33,546 bases of DNA from an uncultured SAR116 cluster alpha proteobacterium (GCA_902520575.1 CABYOG010000006.1:1-33546); one strand, 5' to 3'. Shown: positions 1-9,178, numbered from the stretch's first letter. The notes: generated from the sequence alone by a model not told the origin. Numbers and translations are program-made.

Positions 1-1149
1 GACTATGTCTGCAGCTGGAAAGTCATCATTGATTTCATCCATTTCCAATACAATGTCGTAAGGCACCTTAGCTTCAGCCAATAGCACATTCATGTGGCCA
101 GGCAATCGGCCGGCGACAGGATGAATCCCGAAACGCACCTGTTTGCCCATGCTGCGCAGACGCTTAGTCAGCTCAGACACAGCAGACTGAGCCTGCGCTA
201 CGGCCATCCCATAGCCTGGGACGATGATAATATCATTCGCTTCCTTCAGATCAGCTGAAACTGTGGCGACATCTGTTGCTATCATATCGCCTTCTACTTC
301 CATCTGTGGGCCAGTTGTTGTTCCCCAGCCGCCGAAGATCACAGAGATGAAATTCCGGTTCATCGCCTTACACATAATGTAAGACAGAATTGCCCCAGAG
401 GCCCCGACTAATGCACCAGTGACGATGAGCAGATCATTGCCCAGTAAAAAGCCGGTTGCCGCCGCTGCCCAGCCTGAATAGCTGTTAAGCATCGATACTA
501 CGACAGGCATATCTGCGCCGCCAATGGCCACAACCATATGCAGGCCAAAAACAAGTGCGATCACTGTCATTATCCATAAAGGTAATGCCCATGAACCGGC
601 ATGGCTAATATAAAGATAGCCAAGATAGACACTTACAATGACCATGCTCACATTTAAAAAATTGCGTCCGGGTAATGTAAGTGGTTTGCCGTCTAAAATA
701 CCAGACAACTTGCCATAGGCGACAACAGACCCAGTAAAAGTGATTGCGCCAATAAACACACCAATAAAGATCTCTACCTCATGGATTATCTTTTCGGCTC
801 CAGATAGTCCGTCGGGTGGAACTAAATGTGAGTTAATTCCAATAAAAACAGCTGCTAGACCGACGAAAGAATGCAAGGCAGCAACTAACTGTGGCATGCC
901 TGTCATCTCAACCCGCATAGCGACAATGCCACCAATCACCGCCCCTGCGACGAGTAAAGGCAACAAACTAGATGAAATGTTCACAGCAGGGCTAAAAATT
1001 GTCCCGATAACCGCGATCGCCATGCCGACAATGCCATACCAAACAGCGCGTTTTGCGCTTTCCTGGCCAGACAGGCCACCTAAAGATAGAATGAATAAAA
1101 CGCTGGCAGCAATATAAAGAGCTGTAACAATATTCTCACTCAAAATCAT
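1..1149 (-). CDS. pntB: NAD(P) transhydrogenase subunit beta, PntB (3' end cut by window edge)
   Basis: This is the beta subunit of the membrane transhydrogenase, which couples hydride transfer from NADH to NADP+ to inward proton movement. Translating the minus strand from the ATG at 1149 gives an open frame of 383 codons running off the window, so roughly 80 C-terminal residues of the family's usual 460 or so are missing. The N-terminal part is a series of hydrophobic helices with glycine-rich stretches such as [20 protein letters not shown]. The last visible part is the start of the NADP-binding domain, with [15 protein letters not shown] followed by [20 protein letters not shown], both hallmarks of PntB. 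It lies 15 bases after the pntA stop and is surely co-transcribed with it. Confidence 0.95.
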   Translation of the reverse strand, partial: MILSENIVTALYIAASVLFILSLGGLSGQESAKRAVWYGIVGMAIAVIGTIFSPAVNISSSLLPLLVAGAVIGGIVAMRVEMTGMPQLVAALHSFVGLAAVFIGINSHLVPPDGLSGAEKIIHEVEIFIGVFIGAITFTGSVVAYGKLSGILDGKPLTLPGRNFLNVSMVIVSVYLGYLYISHAGSWALPLWIMTVIALVFGLHMVVAIGGADMPVVVSMLNSYSGWAAAATGFLLGNDLLIVTGALVGASGAILSYIMCKAMNRNFISVIFGGWGTTTGPQMEVEGDMIATDVATVSADLKEANDIIIVPGYGMAVAQAQSAVSELTKRLRSMGKQVRFGIHPVAGRLPGHMNVLLAEAKVPYDIVLEMDEINDDFPAADIV

Positions 1150-1164
1150 GGTCTCTTATCCCTA

Positions 1165-2730
1165 TTAGCTCTTCTGGAACATCGCCAACATACGTCGTGT
1201 AACCATAAATCCGCCAACAATATTAATCGTCGCGATCAGCACGGATATTGATGCTAAGATGCCAACCAAATCTGTCAGCGGCCCCAATTGCAGCAAGGCG
1301 CCGATGATAATAATGCCGGAAATAGCATTTGTGACTGCCATCAGTGGTGTGTGCAACGCATGGCTGACATTCCAGATCACCTGGAAGCCAACAAAGCAGG
1401 ACAGCGCAAAGACAATGAAATGCTGCATGAAGCTAGCCGGGGCATAAGCACCAATCAACAGCATGAAGAAGCTACCAACAGCCAGCAGCCCGGCTTGACG
1501 CCGACCAATTGAGCGTTCTTTTTGCAGTTCAAGATCCGCCTTCTCTTCATTGGTCAACTCAACTGGCTTTGGTGTAGTTTCCTGCTTGCCTATGGCCTGA
1601 ATCTTGGGCGGTGGCGGTGGAAAGGTGACCTTGCCCTCGTGACAGACGGTGGCCCCGCGTATAACGTCATCCTCCAGATTAACATTAAGCGCGCCGTCAT
1701 TTTCTGGGGTCAGGTCATCAAGCATATGGCGAATATTTGTAGAGTAGAGGGTCGATGACTGGGCAGCCATTCGGCTGGGAAAATCGGTATAGCCGACAAT
1801 CTTTATGCCATTGTCACTCTCAATGATTTTATCTTTCTCTGTTAGGTCGCAATTGCCGCCCTGTTCTGCAGCCAAATCAACCACGACAGATCCTGGTTTC
1901 ATAAGCTTAACCATTTCTGCTGGCCATAATTTGGGAGCGGGCCGACCGGGAATTAGTGCGGTTGTAATCACGATGTCAATTTCAGGCGCCTGCTCACGGA
2001 ACAGCTGCATTTCCTTTTTAATAAATTCCGGTGAGGCTGGTTTGGCATAACCGCCTTCGCCTGAACCATCTTCTTCAAATTCAAGCATGAGGAATTCAGC
2101 GCCCATTGATTCGATCTGTTCTGCAACCTCGGGACGTACGTCAAAGGCCCTGACAATCGCGCCCAGTGACTGGGCTGTGCCAATTGCTGCCAGCCCAGCA
2201 ACACCTGCGCCAATCACAAGAACTTTTGCAGGAGGCACCTTGCCAGCGGCTGTGATTTGTCCAGTGAAAAAACGACCAAAATTGTTGCCTGCTTCAATCA
2301 CCGCACGATAGCCGGCAATATTAGCCATAGAAGACAACGCATCCATCTTCTGTGCACGTGAAATACGAGGCACCATGTCCATAGCCAGAACCGTTGCTCC
2401 GGTTTTGTTTACGTCTTTCAGCAGCTCCTCATTCTGGGCAGGCCAGAAAAAACTGATTAGGGTCTTTGTTTTATTGAGATATTTAACCTCTGTCTTATCA
2501 GGGCCAAGAACCTTGACAACTACATCTGAGGTTTCCCATATCAACTTTGCACTGCTGATGACTTTAACTCCTGCCTTGCTGTAGTCCTCATCAGAGAAAC
2601 CGGCCTTGGCGCCGGCCCCTTTCTGGACTAAGCATTCATGGCCAAGCTTTTGAAGTTGTTTTGCACTTTCTGGGGTCAGAGCCACTCGGGCCTCTGCTGA
2701 TGCGCGTTCTGCCGGGCTACCGATTCTCAC
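1165..2730 (-). CDS. pntA: NAD(P) transhydrogenase subunit alpha, single-chain PntA
   Basis: This is the NAD(H)-binding alpha subunit that partners PntB in the proton-translocating transhydrogenase, 521 aa. The N-terminal two thirds are the alanine dehydrogenase/PNT fold, with the Rossmann motif VIGAGVAGLAAIGTA near residue 174 and the RQD-loop region. A run of five prolines near residue 372 is followed by a linker and then about four membrane helices (residues about 410-520). Many alphaproteobacteria such as Rhodospirillum split this into PntAA and PntAB; here it is one chain as in E. coli. I chose the GTG at 2730: AAGGAG (2737-2742) lies six bases upstream and the protein then starts MRIGSPAER, matching E. 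coli MRIGIPRER. A GTG 15 bases further upstream would overlap that ribosome binding site. Confidence 0.96.
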   Translation of the reverse strand: MRIGSPAERASAEARVALTPESAKQLQKLGHECLVQKGAGAKAGFSDEDYSKAGVKVISSAKLIWETSDVVVKVLGPDKTEVKYLNKTKTLISFFWPAQNEELLKDVNKTGATVLAMDMVPRISRAQKMDALSSMANIAGYRAVIEAGNNFGRFFTGQITAAGKVPPAKVLVIGAGVAGLAAIGTAQSLGAIVRAFDVRPEVAEQIESMGAEFLMLEFEEDGSGEGGYAKPASPEFIKKEMQLFREQAPEIDIVITTALIPGRPAPKLWPAEMVKLMKPGSVVVDLAAEQGGNCDLTEKDKIIESDNGIKIVGYTDFPSRMAAQSSTLYSTNIRHMLDDLTPENDGALNVNLEDDVIRGATVCHEGKVTFPPPPPKIQAIGKQETTPKPVELTNEEKADLELQKERSIGRRQAGLLAVGSFFMLLIGAYAPASFMQHFIVFALSCFVGFQVIWNVSHALHTPLMAVTNAISGIIIIGALLQLGPLTDLVGILASISVLIATINIVGGFMVTRRMLAMFQKS

Positions 2731-2736
2731 TAGACA

Positions 2737-2742
2737 CTCCTT
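2737..2742 (-). promoter_or_regulatory. Ribosome binding site that fixes the pntA start
   Basis: AAGGAG on the minus strand sits six bases before the GTG at 2730. It lies inside the longer open frame that starts at 2745, so it argues for the shorter, family-consistent start. Confidence 0.75.
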
Positions 2743-2881
2743 CACAAAGTCTCACGAAAAGTTTTCGATTATAATGTTAACCTTTGTGCGACGTTACTCT
2801 TTTAAGTTTTAGTCTGTCATTATAAATATTACAATTTTGTATTTTGATACGTTGATATCGTACTGAAGGAGCAGTTCAATC

Positions 2882-2902
2882 AAGGTTTCAGGAACCTTTT
2901 TT
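2882..2902 (+). terminator. Plus-strand intrinsic terminator-like hairpin with no plus-strand gene upstream
   Basis: AAGGTT (2882-2887), loop TCAGG, AACCTT (2893-2898), then further T residues to 2902. Reading on the plus strand this has the form of a short rho-independent terminator, but both flanking genes, pntA and rpsU, are on the minus strand. It could end a small plus-strand RNA or be chance in an AT-rich spacer. The stem is only six pairs, four of them A-T. Confidence 0.4.
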
Positions 2903-2944
2903 GAGGCTCTAGGGCATCACATAACCTGGACTGTCATAAAAATT

Positions 2945-2970
2945 AAAAAACCACCATCAGTTAAGGTGGT
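2945..2970 (-). terminator. Intrinsic terminator after rpsU
   Basis: On the minus strand ACCACC (2965-2970) pairs perfectly with GGTGGT (2950-2955) around a nine-base loop, and the second arm runs into a tract of T residues (minus strand of 2945-2950). It lies 36 bases past the rpsU stop and separates rpsU from pntA downstream. Confidence 0.8.
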
Positions 2971-3006
2971 GGCTTAGCAAAATGGTCTTAAGGGCAAAAA
3001 TTTGAC

Positions 3007-3210
3007 CTAATAACCTTCACGCTCCATGCGCTTGCGCATGAGCTTACGAACTCGCCGAGTTGATTCAGCTGTCTCACGGGCACGTCGCTCAGATGGTTTT
3101 TCGAACGCACGACGATTTTTCATCTCACGGAACAGGCCTTCGCGTTGCATTTTCTTCTTCAATACGCGAAGTGCCTGGTCAACATTATTATCCCGAACAG
3201 CTACAAACAA
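3007..3210 (-). CDS. rpsU: 30S ribosomal protein bS21
   Basis: Small-subunit ribosomal protein S21, which sits near the 3' end of 16S rRNA and helps recognise translation starts. The 67-aa length and the core [20 protein letters not shown] followed by [20 protein letters not shown] are diagnostic; the C-terminal half is very basic ([13 protein letters not shown]). The start appears to be TTG at 3210, preceded by an AGAAAGAG purine stretch; no ATG or GTG is available that would keep the conserved VRDNN near the N terminus. It is divergent from a COQ9-family gene and is followed by its own terminator, so it is probably monocistronic. Confidence 0.95.
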   Translation of the reverse strand: MFVAVRDNNVDQALRVLKKKMQREGLFREMKNRRAFEKPSERRARETAESTRRVRKLMRKRMEREGY

Positions 3211-3394
3211 TGTATATCTCTTTCTCGTTTCGTTTTTGACCTAACAAATTTTCGATGCGCTAGCACCTTATGAGGCGCAATTAATAGCATGAACCAATCA
3301 AAAAAGTAAAGTATTGTTTGCCCCTTTGCTATTTCGCTGCCAAGACTTATATAAAGTTAGGCAAGATCGATAGTTTAAATGCAGGATATAAATA

Positions 3395-4057
3395 ATGGAC
3401 GCGGAACAGAAAACTTCTGAGCAAATCCCCAACCATGTTATTGAGGCAATTTTAAATCACATTCCATTTGATGGCTGGAGCACAGCTTCCCTAGATTCGG
3501 CAGCTGCCGATTGCGGACTAAACGAAGCTGAAATGCACAGTTTGTTTCCGGCAGGTATTGTCGATGCAATTGCTGCTTATGGCGCTTATGCTGACCAGAA
3601 TATGATTTCAGCTTTTCGCAGTCAGGATGCTGCAGATCTCGCTGTGATGCCTATTCATATGAAAATCCGCTCTCTTGTTCTGATCCGACTTGAACAGGCT
3701 GCCCCATATAAAGAGGTTGTACGCCGAACATTGGCTGTGCTTGCCTGGCCGAAGCATGCAAAGCTGGCATCTCAACTTTTATACAAAACAGTTGATGAGA
3801 TGTGGCGCGCGGCAGGTGATACCTCAACAGATTATAACTTCTACACTAAACGGGTGACTTTATCAGCTGTTTACAGTTCTACGCTGCTGGCCTTTTTGTC
3901 CGATAATTCTGCTGATATGGCAAAGACAGAAGCCTTTCTGGACAGGCGATTGGCGGATGTGGCAAGGCTGCCGAAGATGGCACGACCTGCCAAAACCTTG
4001 GCAGATATGGCCATGCGTTTTGCCGGCCCGATCATGCGTGGCCGCCGCGCACGCTAG
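3395..4057 (+). CDS. COQ9 family protein (rpsU-divergently transcribed)
   Basis: This 220-aa protein belongs to the COQ9 family, whose eukaryotic members bind lipid and assist the COQ7 hydroxylase step of ubiquinone biosynthesis. The N terminus, with IPNHVIEAILNHIPFDGWST and then a TetR-like helical pattern, matches the family, and length is normal. The family was also named for its placement: in alphaproteobacteria it is typically transcribed divergently from rpsU, exactly as here with a 184-base shared upstream region. The C terminus is basic and helical (TLADMAMRFAGPIMRGRRAR), compatible with membrane contact. Its exact biochemical role in bacteria is inferred from COQ9. Confidence 0.87.
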   Translation: MDAEQKTSEQIPNHVIEAILNHIPFDGWSTASLDSAAADCGLNEAEMHSLFPAGIVDAIAAYGAYADQNMISAFRSQDAADLAVMPIHMKIRSLVLIRLEQAAPYKEVVRRTLAVLAWPKHAKLASQLLYKTVDEMWRAAGDTSTDYNFYTKRVTLSAVYSSTLLAFLSDNSADMAKTEAFLDRRLADVARLPKMARPAKTLADMAMRFAGPIMRGRRAR

Positions 4058-4172
4058 AATCAGACTCTTTTTTTACTGAACCCATCACCCTTGATTTCCA
4101 TATCCTGTTAAGGTTTATAGATAATCATGTGCCATTCTGATCGGCGCCAAAAAGACCAAAGCGAGTGAACTT

Positions 4173-5087
4173 ATGCCTATAAAGGTGCCTGACAATCTGC
4201 CAGCGATGGAGACGCTGACTTCTGAAGGTGTTGATCTAATCACGGAACAGACCGCTGCCCGGCAGGATATCCGTCCTTTGCGCTTACTGCTTTTGAATTT
4301 GATGCCAAAGAAAAAAGATACAGAGGTTCAGTTTGCTCGTTTGTTTGGCACCAGCCCTTTGCAGGTGGATATGCTACTGATGACAACAGCCAGTTATACG
4401 CCGCGCAATACAGAACCAGCTTATTTGCGACGGTTTTATCGCCAGCTGGATGATGTGCGGGATCAGTTTTTCGATGCGCTAATCATTACAGGTGCGCCTG
4501 TTGAAACCTTGCCTTTTGAGGAGGTGCAGTACTGGCCAGAGCTGGAGCAGATTATGGACTGGTCCCGAACCCATTGTTTCAGGCGGCTGGGAATTTGCTG
4601 GGGTGCGCAGGTGCTAATGAAACATTTTCACGACCTTGAAAAATACCAACTGGCTGACAAATTGTTCGGAGTGTATGACCACGCTCTGCCGCTGGAAAAC
4701 AGCCGTCTTATGCAAGGCTTCACAGACAGTTTCCCGATGCCTATTTCGCGCTATACCTATAATAAAGAAGACGAGATAATTGCAGCTGGCTTGTCTGTCC
4801 TGGCTCAATCAGATAAAGCAGGTGTGGGCATGGTGCGCTGCCCGTCTTCAGGGGATCTGTATGTGCTGAACCATCTGGAATATGATGCAGATACACTGGC
4901 ATCAGAATACTTCCGTGATGCCGATTCAGGTTTGGATACGGCCTTGCCGATGAATTATTTTCCTGGTGACAATCCTGCCTGTGCTCCTGTGAACAGATGG
5001 CGCCCTTTTGCCTATCTGTTGATGGCAAACTGGCTGAACGACCTATATCGCGATACGCCCTATTCGCTGGAAAGCTTGCAGGGGTAA
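4173..5087 (+). CDS. metA: Homoserine O-acyltransferase MetA, predicted acetyl-CoA type
   Basis: First committed enzyme of methionine synthesis, acylating homoserine. The 304-aa protein aligns along its whole length with E. coli MetA: MPIKVPDNLPA start, LNLMPKKKDTEVQFARL, catalytic Cys142 in GICWGAQ, and the His234/Glu236 pair in LNHLEYD. Residue 111 is Glu (ITGAPVE). In this family Glu at 111 goes with acetyl-CoA use and Gly with succinyl-CoA use, so the product is probably O-acetylhomoserine although such genes are often labelled succinyltransferase. It lies 115 bases after the COQ9 gene and I see no SAM riboswitch that I recognise in that gap. The purine stretch GCGAG before the ATG is a modest ribosome binding site. 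Confidence 0.94.
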   Translation: MPIKVPDNLPAMETLTSEGVDLITEQTAARQDIRPLRLLLLNLMPKKKDTEVQFARLFGTSPLQVDMLLMTTASYTPRNTEPAYLRRFYRQLDDVRDQFFDALIITGAPVETLPFEEVQYWPELEQIMDWSRTHCFRRLGICWGAQVLMKHFHDLEKYQLADKLFGVYDHALPLENSRLMQGFTDSFPMPISRYTYNKEDEIIAAGLSVLAQSDKAGVGMVRCPSSGDLYVLNHLEYDADTLASEYFRDADSGLDTALPMNYFPGDNPACAPVNRWRPFAYLLMANWLNDLYRDTPYSLESLQG

Positions 5088-5106
5088 AATAGGATTTAGG
5101 ATAGCT

Positions 5107-6171
5107 TCACCCCAGCTGCCAGGTGACATGCCCCATTTTGCGGCGGTTTTGTGCTTCTGTTTTGCCATATAGATGAACGACCTTGTCTGCATCGGCATAA
5201 AGAGCGGGTAAACGGTGCATATCCTCGCCCAGAAGATTATCCATCTGCCATCTGCCGCGCGCAGAGGTATCGCCCGGCCCCAGCCCGGAAATGATCCGCA
5301 CAAGCTGGGTAAACTGGCTGGTCACACAGCCTTCAATGGTCCAGTGAAATGAATTATGCGGCCTCGGGGCAATTTCATTAAAGATAATCTGACCTGCATG
5401 TCCAACAAATGCTTCCATCGCCAGAACACCGTGTAGATTGACTGCCTCAGCAAGAGCGATGGCAGCGTCTTCGCCGTCTTTCAGTGTGGATGGGTCAAGG
5501 CTGTCAGCAGGACCGATACTGGTTTTAAGTATACCGTTTTTATGTGTATTTAGGGCGGCGGGAAACACGCCTGTCTGCCCTTTTGTATTGCGCCAGACTA
5601 GAAAGCTAACTTCGGCTGTAAAATTGATGAGGGATTCTAAAATTGCTTCATCTGTGTTTATGTCTCTCCAGAAGGAGCCTGCATCATCACCTGTGTTCAC
5701 ACGCATCTGGCCTTTACCGTCATAACCCTGTTCAGTGGTTTTCAGTACACCCTTGCCATCCAGTTCAGACAAAGCAGAGGCTAAATCATCTGCTGACCGA
5801 ACAGCCCAGAATAAAGGTGTCTGTATGCCGAGGTGGGCAGCAAGCGTTTTTTCACGTAAGCGGTTTTGGGCCAGATGAAGAGCATCATGCCCTGGTGAGA
5901 CAGGGCAATAGGCAGACAATATATTCAGAGTTGTGGCGGGCACATTTTCAAATTCTGAGGTGACAGCATCTATTGACTTACTAAAGGCAATAAGTGCATC
6001 TGCATCATCATAAGTCGCCTGTGTGAAGGCATGTGAGACCTCTGCAGCAGGGCTGCCCTTTGCGTCTGGAGCAAAAATGTGAGCGCGGATGCCCATCTGT
6101 GCAGCAGCAAGTGCAGTCATTCGGCCTAGCTGGCCTGCTCCTAAAATTCCAATGGTTTTTAATTCTGTCAT
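5107..6171 (-). CDS. purK: N5-carboxyaminoimidazole ribonucleotide synthase PurK
   Basis: ATP-dependent enzyme converting AIR and bicarbonate to N5-CAIR in purine synthesis. The 354-aa protein opens with the PreATP-grasp motif IGILGAGQLGRMTALAAAQMG. It has the ATP-grasp segment VLKTTEQGYDGKGQMRV near residue 140 and the metal/nucleotide-binding AMEAFVG and IIFNEIAPRPHNSFHWTIEG segments typical of PurK. It follows purE by 17 bases in the same direction, the usual purE-purK operon. It ends only 19 bases from the convergent metA stop. Confidence 0.96.
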   Translation of the reverse strand: MTELKTIGILGAGQLGRMTALAAAQMGIRAHIFAPDAKGSPAAEVSHAFTQATYDDADALIAFSKSIDAVTSEFENVPATTLNILSAYCPVSPGHDALHLAQNRLREKTLAAHLGIQTPLFWAVRSADDLASALSELDGKGVLKTTEQGYDGKGQMRVNTGDDAGSFWRDINTDEAILESLINFTAEVSFLVWRNTKGQTGVFPAALNTHKNGILKTSIGPADSLDPSTLKDGEDAAIALAEAVNLHGVLAMEAFVGHAGQIIFNEIAPRPHNSFHWTIEGCVTSQFTQLVRIISGLGPGDTSARGRWQMDNLLGEDMHRLPALYADADKVVHLYGKTEAQNRRKMGHVTWQLG

Positions 6172-6188
6172 ATAATATCAGGCCTATG

Positions 6189-6698
6189 CTAATTGCCGGA
6201 CATGTCAGGTCGTTCAGCAACAGAATCTGTCTGTGCTGCGCGCCATTTATTCAACCGGTCATGCAGATTTGAATCTGACAAGGCCAGAATCTGAGCCGCC
6301 AGCAGCCCTGCATTTTTTGCCCCGGCAGTGCCAATGGCCATTGTGCCCACAGGAACACCGCCTGGCATCTGCACAATCGACAGCAAAGAGTCCATGCCCT
6401 TCAGGGTTTTTGATTCAACTGGCACGCCTAGGACTGGGACAGTTGTGTGGGCAGCAATCATGCCAGGTAGATGCGCAGCTCCGCCCGCCCCAGCAATAAT
6501 CACCTGAATGCTCTCTCTCACAGCCGATTGAGCAAAAGCTGTCAGCCTATCTGGTGTGCGGTGTGCAGAGATAATCTGAACATCACAGCTCACATGCAGC
6601 GAATCAAGCATGGTCTTTGCCGCTTGCATTGTTGGCCAATCCGATTGGCTGCCCATACATATCACAATGGGTGTCGGGGTTTGGGGCTTATCTGTCAT
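6189..6698 (-). CDS. purE: N5-carboxyaminoimidazole ribonucleotide mutase PurE (class I)
   Basis: Converts N5-CAIR, made by PurK, to CAIR. The 169-aa protein shows the class I PurE signatures in order: [22 protein letters not shown] with the conserved His, [19 protein letters not shown], and [20 protein letters not shown] followed by [13 protein letters not shown]. It is the first gene of the purEK pair and is preceded by a purine-rich GAGAAGTGA before its ATG. Requirement for a PurK partner is consistent with the class I form. Confidence 0.96.
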   Translation of the reverse strand: MTDKPQTPTPIVICMGSQSDWPTMQAAKTMLDSLHVSCDVQIISAHRTPDRLTAFAQSAVRESIQVIIAGAGGAAHLPGMIAAHTTVPVLGVPVESKTLKGMDSLLSIVQMPGGVPVGTMAIGTAGAKNAGLLAAQILALSDSNLHDRLNKWRAAQTDSVAERPDMSGN

Positions 6699-6777
6699 TC
6701 ACTTCTCAATTTTTATTTGCCTTTGTAACAGGTCAGCTGGCTATAATAATAACGCATAATTTCACAAACAGCTGAGC

Positions 6778-7062
6778 TCAAGCAATGATATCCGGCAGAA
6801 GAAGGGCGCGCAGACGGGCGATTTCATCTTTGAGCGCCAGTTTGCGCTTTTTAAGGCGTTGCATCTGCAACTGATCTGAAGCACTGGCTCCCGTCAGTCG
6901 GGCAATGACATCATCCAGGTCACGATGTTCAGATAAAAGCGCTTGAAGTTTGGTTTTCAAGACAACTACTCTATCGCTTTCATTAGTTGCTACGCTCTTT
7001 TTCGAAGGGGGTTTTTTCTTCGCATCTGGTTTTTGCGGATGAAAGTCATGGATATCAGACAT
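6778..7062 (-). CDS. YdcH/DUF465 family small coiled-coil protein
   Basis: A 94-aa protein with a charged, low-complexity N terminus (about 30 residues, rich in Lys, Pro and Ser) and a C-terminal helical hairpin. The pattern LKTKLQALLSEHRDLDDVIARL followed by LQMQRLKKRKLALKDEIARL is the DUF465 signature: two coiled-coil helices with the HRDLD-type turn and the KKRKLALKDEI segment. Function of the family is unknown. It is upstream of purE in the same direction with 79 bases between, a placement compatible with co-transcription. AAAGGA lies 12 bases before the ATG; a closer out-of-frame ATG leads quickly to a stop. Confidence 0.8.
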   Translation of the reverse strand: MSDIHDFHPQKPDAKKKPPSKKSVATNESDRVVVLKTKLQALLSEHRDLDDVIARLTGASASDQLQMQRLKKRKLALKDEIARLRALLLPDIIA

Positions 7063-7277
7063 CGACTGTCATTATCCTTTTGCACATCATATTTTTGAAA
7101 AATATGTAATAGCAGATTTTACCCCTGTCTGGCTAGAACCATTATCATGGCAACGGATGATGTCTATTTGGCCTTAGAAATTGCAGAATAAAGCATCTGG
7201 ACATTTACTGGCTCTAGCTTAAACTGCTGCGGCATGAGTTATACGCCAGCCTATATATTGAGAAATGGGGGGTAACC

Positions 7278-9176
7278 ATGACAGCTTCATTTGATGAGGT
7301 GAAAAAACATGCTGATACTGATCCTGCCGGGTTCTGGGCTGCAGCTGCAGAAGATGTAAGCTGGATTAAGCCGGCAACAACTATTCTTGATGATGCGAAA
7401 CCGCCCTTCTACCGGTGGTTTGTTGGCGGTGAGATAAACGGCTGTCACAACGCTGTTGATTGCCATGTTGAGGCTGGGAATGGCGACCGAACAGCAGTTA
7501 TCTATGACAGCGCAATCCTTGGCATAAAGGAACATATTAGCTATGCTGAACTTCAGGACTGGGTAGCCAGATGTGCAGATGTGTTGTTGCAGTCTGGAAT
7601 TAGCTATGGTGACCGTGTCATTATTTACATGCCGATGATTCCACAGGCTATTGTGACGATGCTGGCCTGTGCACGTATTGGTGCAGTTCACTCGGTTGTG
7701 TTTGGCGGATTTGCCGCAGCTGAGCTAGCGAAACGGATCGATGATGCCACCCCAAAGATGATTGTCACAGCGTCCTGTGGTCTGGAGCCAGGCCGGGTGG
7801 TCGCGTATAAGCCGCTCATTGATGAAGCGATTGAATTGTCCGCCTATAAAATTGACAAAGTGCTGCTTTATCAGCGTGAGATGTGCAGAGCCGCTATGAT
7901 TGATGGCCAGGATATGGACTGGGATGACGCGCTGGCCTCTGCGGGCCATGCGGCCTGTGTGCCGGTGAAATCTGAAGATCCTGCATATATTTTGTATACA
8001 TCTGGAACCACCGGGACACCTAAGGGCGTGGTGCGGCCCACGGCTGGGCATATCGTTGCATTAAAATGGTCAATGCAGAATATTTTCAGCTGCGGGGCAG
8101 GTGATGTCTATTGGGCGGCATCTGATGTGGGTTGGGTAGTTGGTCATTCTTACATTGTCTATGCGCCTTTATTTGCGGGCTGCACGACGGTTTTGTTTGA
8201 AGGTAAACCCGTTGGCACACCAGATGCGTCTACGTTCTGGCGGGTAATTGCTGAGCATAAGGTAAAGACTATGTTTACCGCGCCCACAGCGATGCGAGCA
8301 ATAAAAAAAGAGGACCCAAGTGGCGAGCTGGTCAAACAGTTTGATATGAGCCATTTCAAACTACAGTTTTTGGCTGGTGAGCGATGTGATCCAGACACGC
8401 TGCAATGGTGTGAGGAAATTTTAGGTGTGCCCACAATTGATCATTGGTGGCAGACAGAGACGGGCTGGCCAATTGCTGCGAACTGCACAGGCATTGAATT
8501 GCTCCCGGTAAAAGCGGGCTCTTCCGGCCCTGCAGTGCCAAGCTGGGATGTTCATGTGATCTCTGATGAGGGCCACAAGGTCGCAGCTGGTGAGATTGGT
8601 TCCCTTGTTATTAAGCTGCCTATGCCGCCGGGAACGTTGCCTACATTATGGCAGAACGATGAGCGTTTTATCGAAAGCTATCTATCGAGCTTTGAGGGTT
8701 ATTATGCCACAGGGGATGCCGGATATATTGATGAAGATGGTTATATTTTTGTCATGTCCAGAACAGATGACATTATAAATGTGGCCGGGCATAGACTGTC
8801 AACAGGCGGAATGGAGGAGGTTCTGGCTGGGCATCCGGATGTTGCCGAATGTGCGGTTATTGGCGTGCATGACGCGCTGAAAGGTCAGGTGCCCTTTGGT
8901 TTTGTGGTATTGAAAACAGGGACAAACCGCGCTGGAACAGAGATTCTGGCTGAGATTGTCCAGCGTGTGCGCTCAGAAATCGGCCCTGTCGCCGCGTTTA
9001 AACAAGCCGTGATTGTGGGCCGCCTCCCCAAAACACGTTCTGGAAAGATACTGCGTTCCACAATGCAGAAAATTATTCAGAATGAAGACTTTCCCCTGCC
9101 CGCCACAATTGATGATCCGGTTATTCTAGAAGAAATTGATGACGCGGTACAACAGGCAGGCCTGAAACAGGTTTAA
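7278..9176 (+). CDS. prpE: Propionyl-CoA synthetase PrpE
   Basis: AMP-forming acyl-CoA ligase that activates propionate (and usually acetate less well). The 632-aa length and sequence match PrpE: the P-loop-like YILYTSGTTGTPKGVVRPTA, then VALKWSMQNIF, GERCDPDTLQWCEE, IDHWWQTETGWPIAANC and the hinge/acyl-adenylate region YYATGDAGYIDEDGYIFVMS. The A10 motif KTRSGKILR contains Lys590, the catalytic lysine whose acylation switches off these enzymes. No prpB, prpC or prpD is in the window, so the fate of propionyl-CoA (methylcitrate or methylmalonyl route) cannot be read here. A GGGGGG run sits just before the ATG. It stands alone, converging on trcR. Confidence 0.94.
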   Translation: MTASFDEVKKHADTDPAGFWAAAAEDVSWIKPATTILDDAKPPFYRWFVGGEINGCHNAVDCHVEAGNGDRTAVIYDSAILGIKEHISYAELQDWVARCADVLLQSGISYGDRVIIYMPMIPQAIVTMLACARIGAVHSVVFGGFAAAELAKRIDDATPKMIVTASCGLEPGRVVAYKPLIDEAIELSAYKIDKVLLYQREMCRAAMIDGQDMDWDDALASAGHAACVPVKSEDPAYILYTSGTTGTPKGVVRPTAGHIVALKWSMQNIFSCGAGDVYWAASDVGWVVGHSYIVYAPLFAGCTTVLFEGKPVGTPDASTFWRVIAEHKVKTMFTAPTAMRAIKKEDPSGELVKQFDMSHFKLQFLAGERCDPDTLQWCEEILGVPTIDHWWQTETGWPIAANCTGIELLPVKAGSSGPAVPSWDVHVISDEGHKVAAGEIGSLVIKLPMPPGTLPTLWQNDERFIESYLSSFEGYYATGDAGYIDEDGYIFVMSRTDDIINVAGHRLSTGGMEEVLAGHPDVAECAVIGVHDALKGQVPFGFVVLKTGTNRAGTEILAEIVQRVRSEIGPVAAFKQAVIVGRLPKTRSGKILRSTMQKIIQNEDFPLPATIDDPVILEEIDDAVQQAGLKQV

Positions 9177-9178
9177 CG

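Noticed and set aside
740..1117. 125-codon plus-strand frame
   Set aside because: It is antisense to pntB, whose translation is unmistakable; the Ile/Pro/Thr/Ala-rich content is typical of a reverse-strand shadow of a membrane protein.
4058..4172. Possible SAM riboswitch before metA
   Set aside because: Alphaproteobacterial metA genes often have SAM-II elements, but I could not find its conserved core or pseudoknot pattern here.
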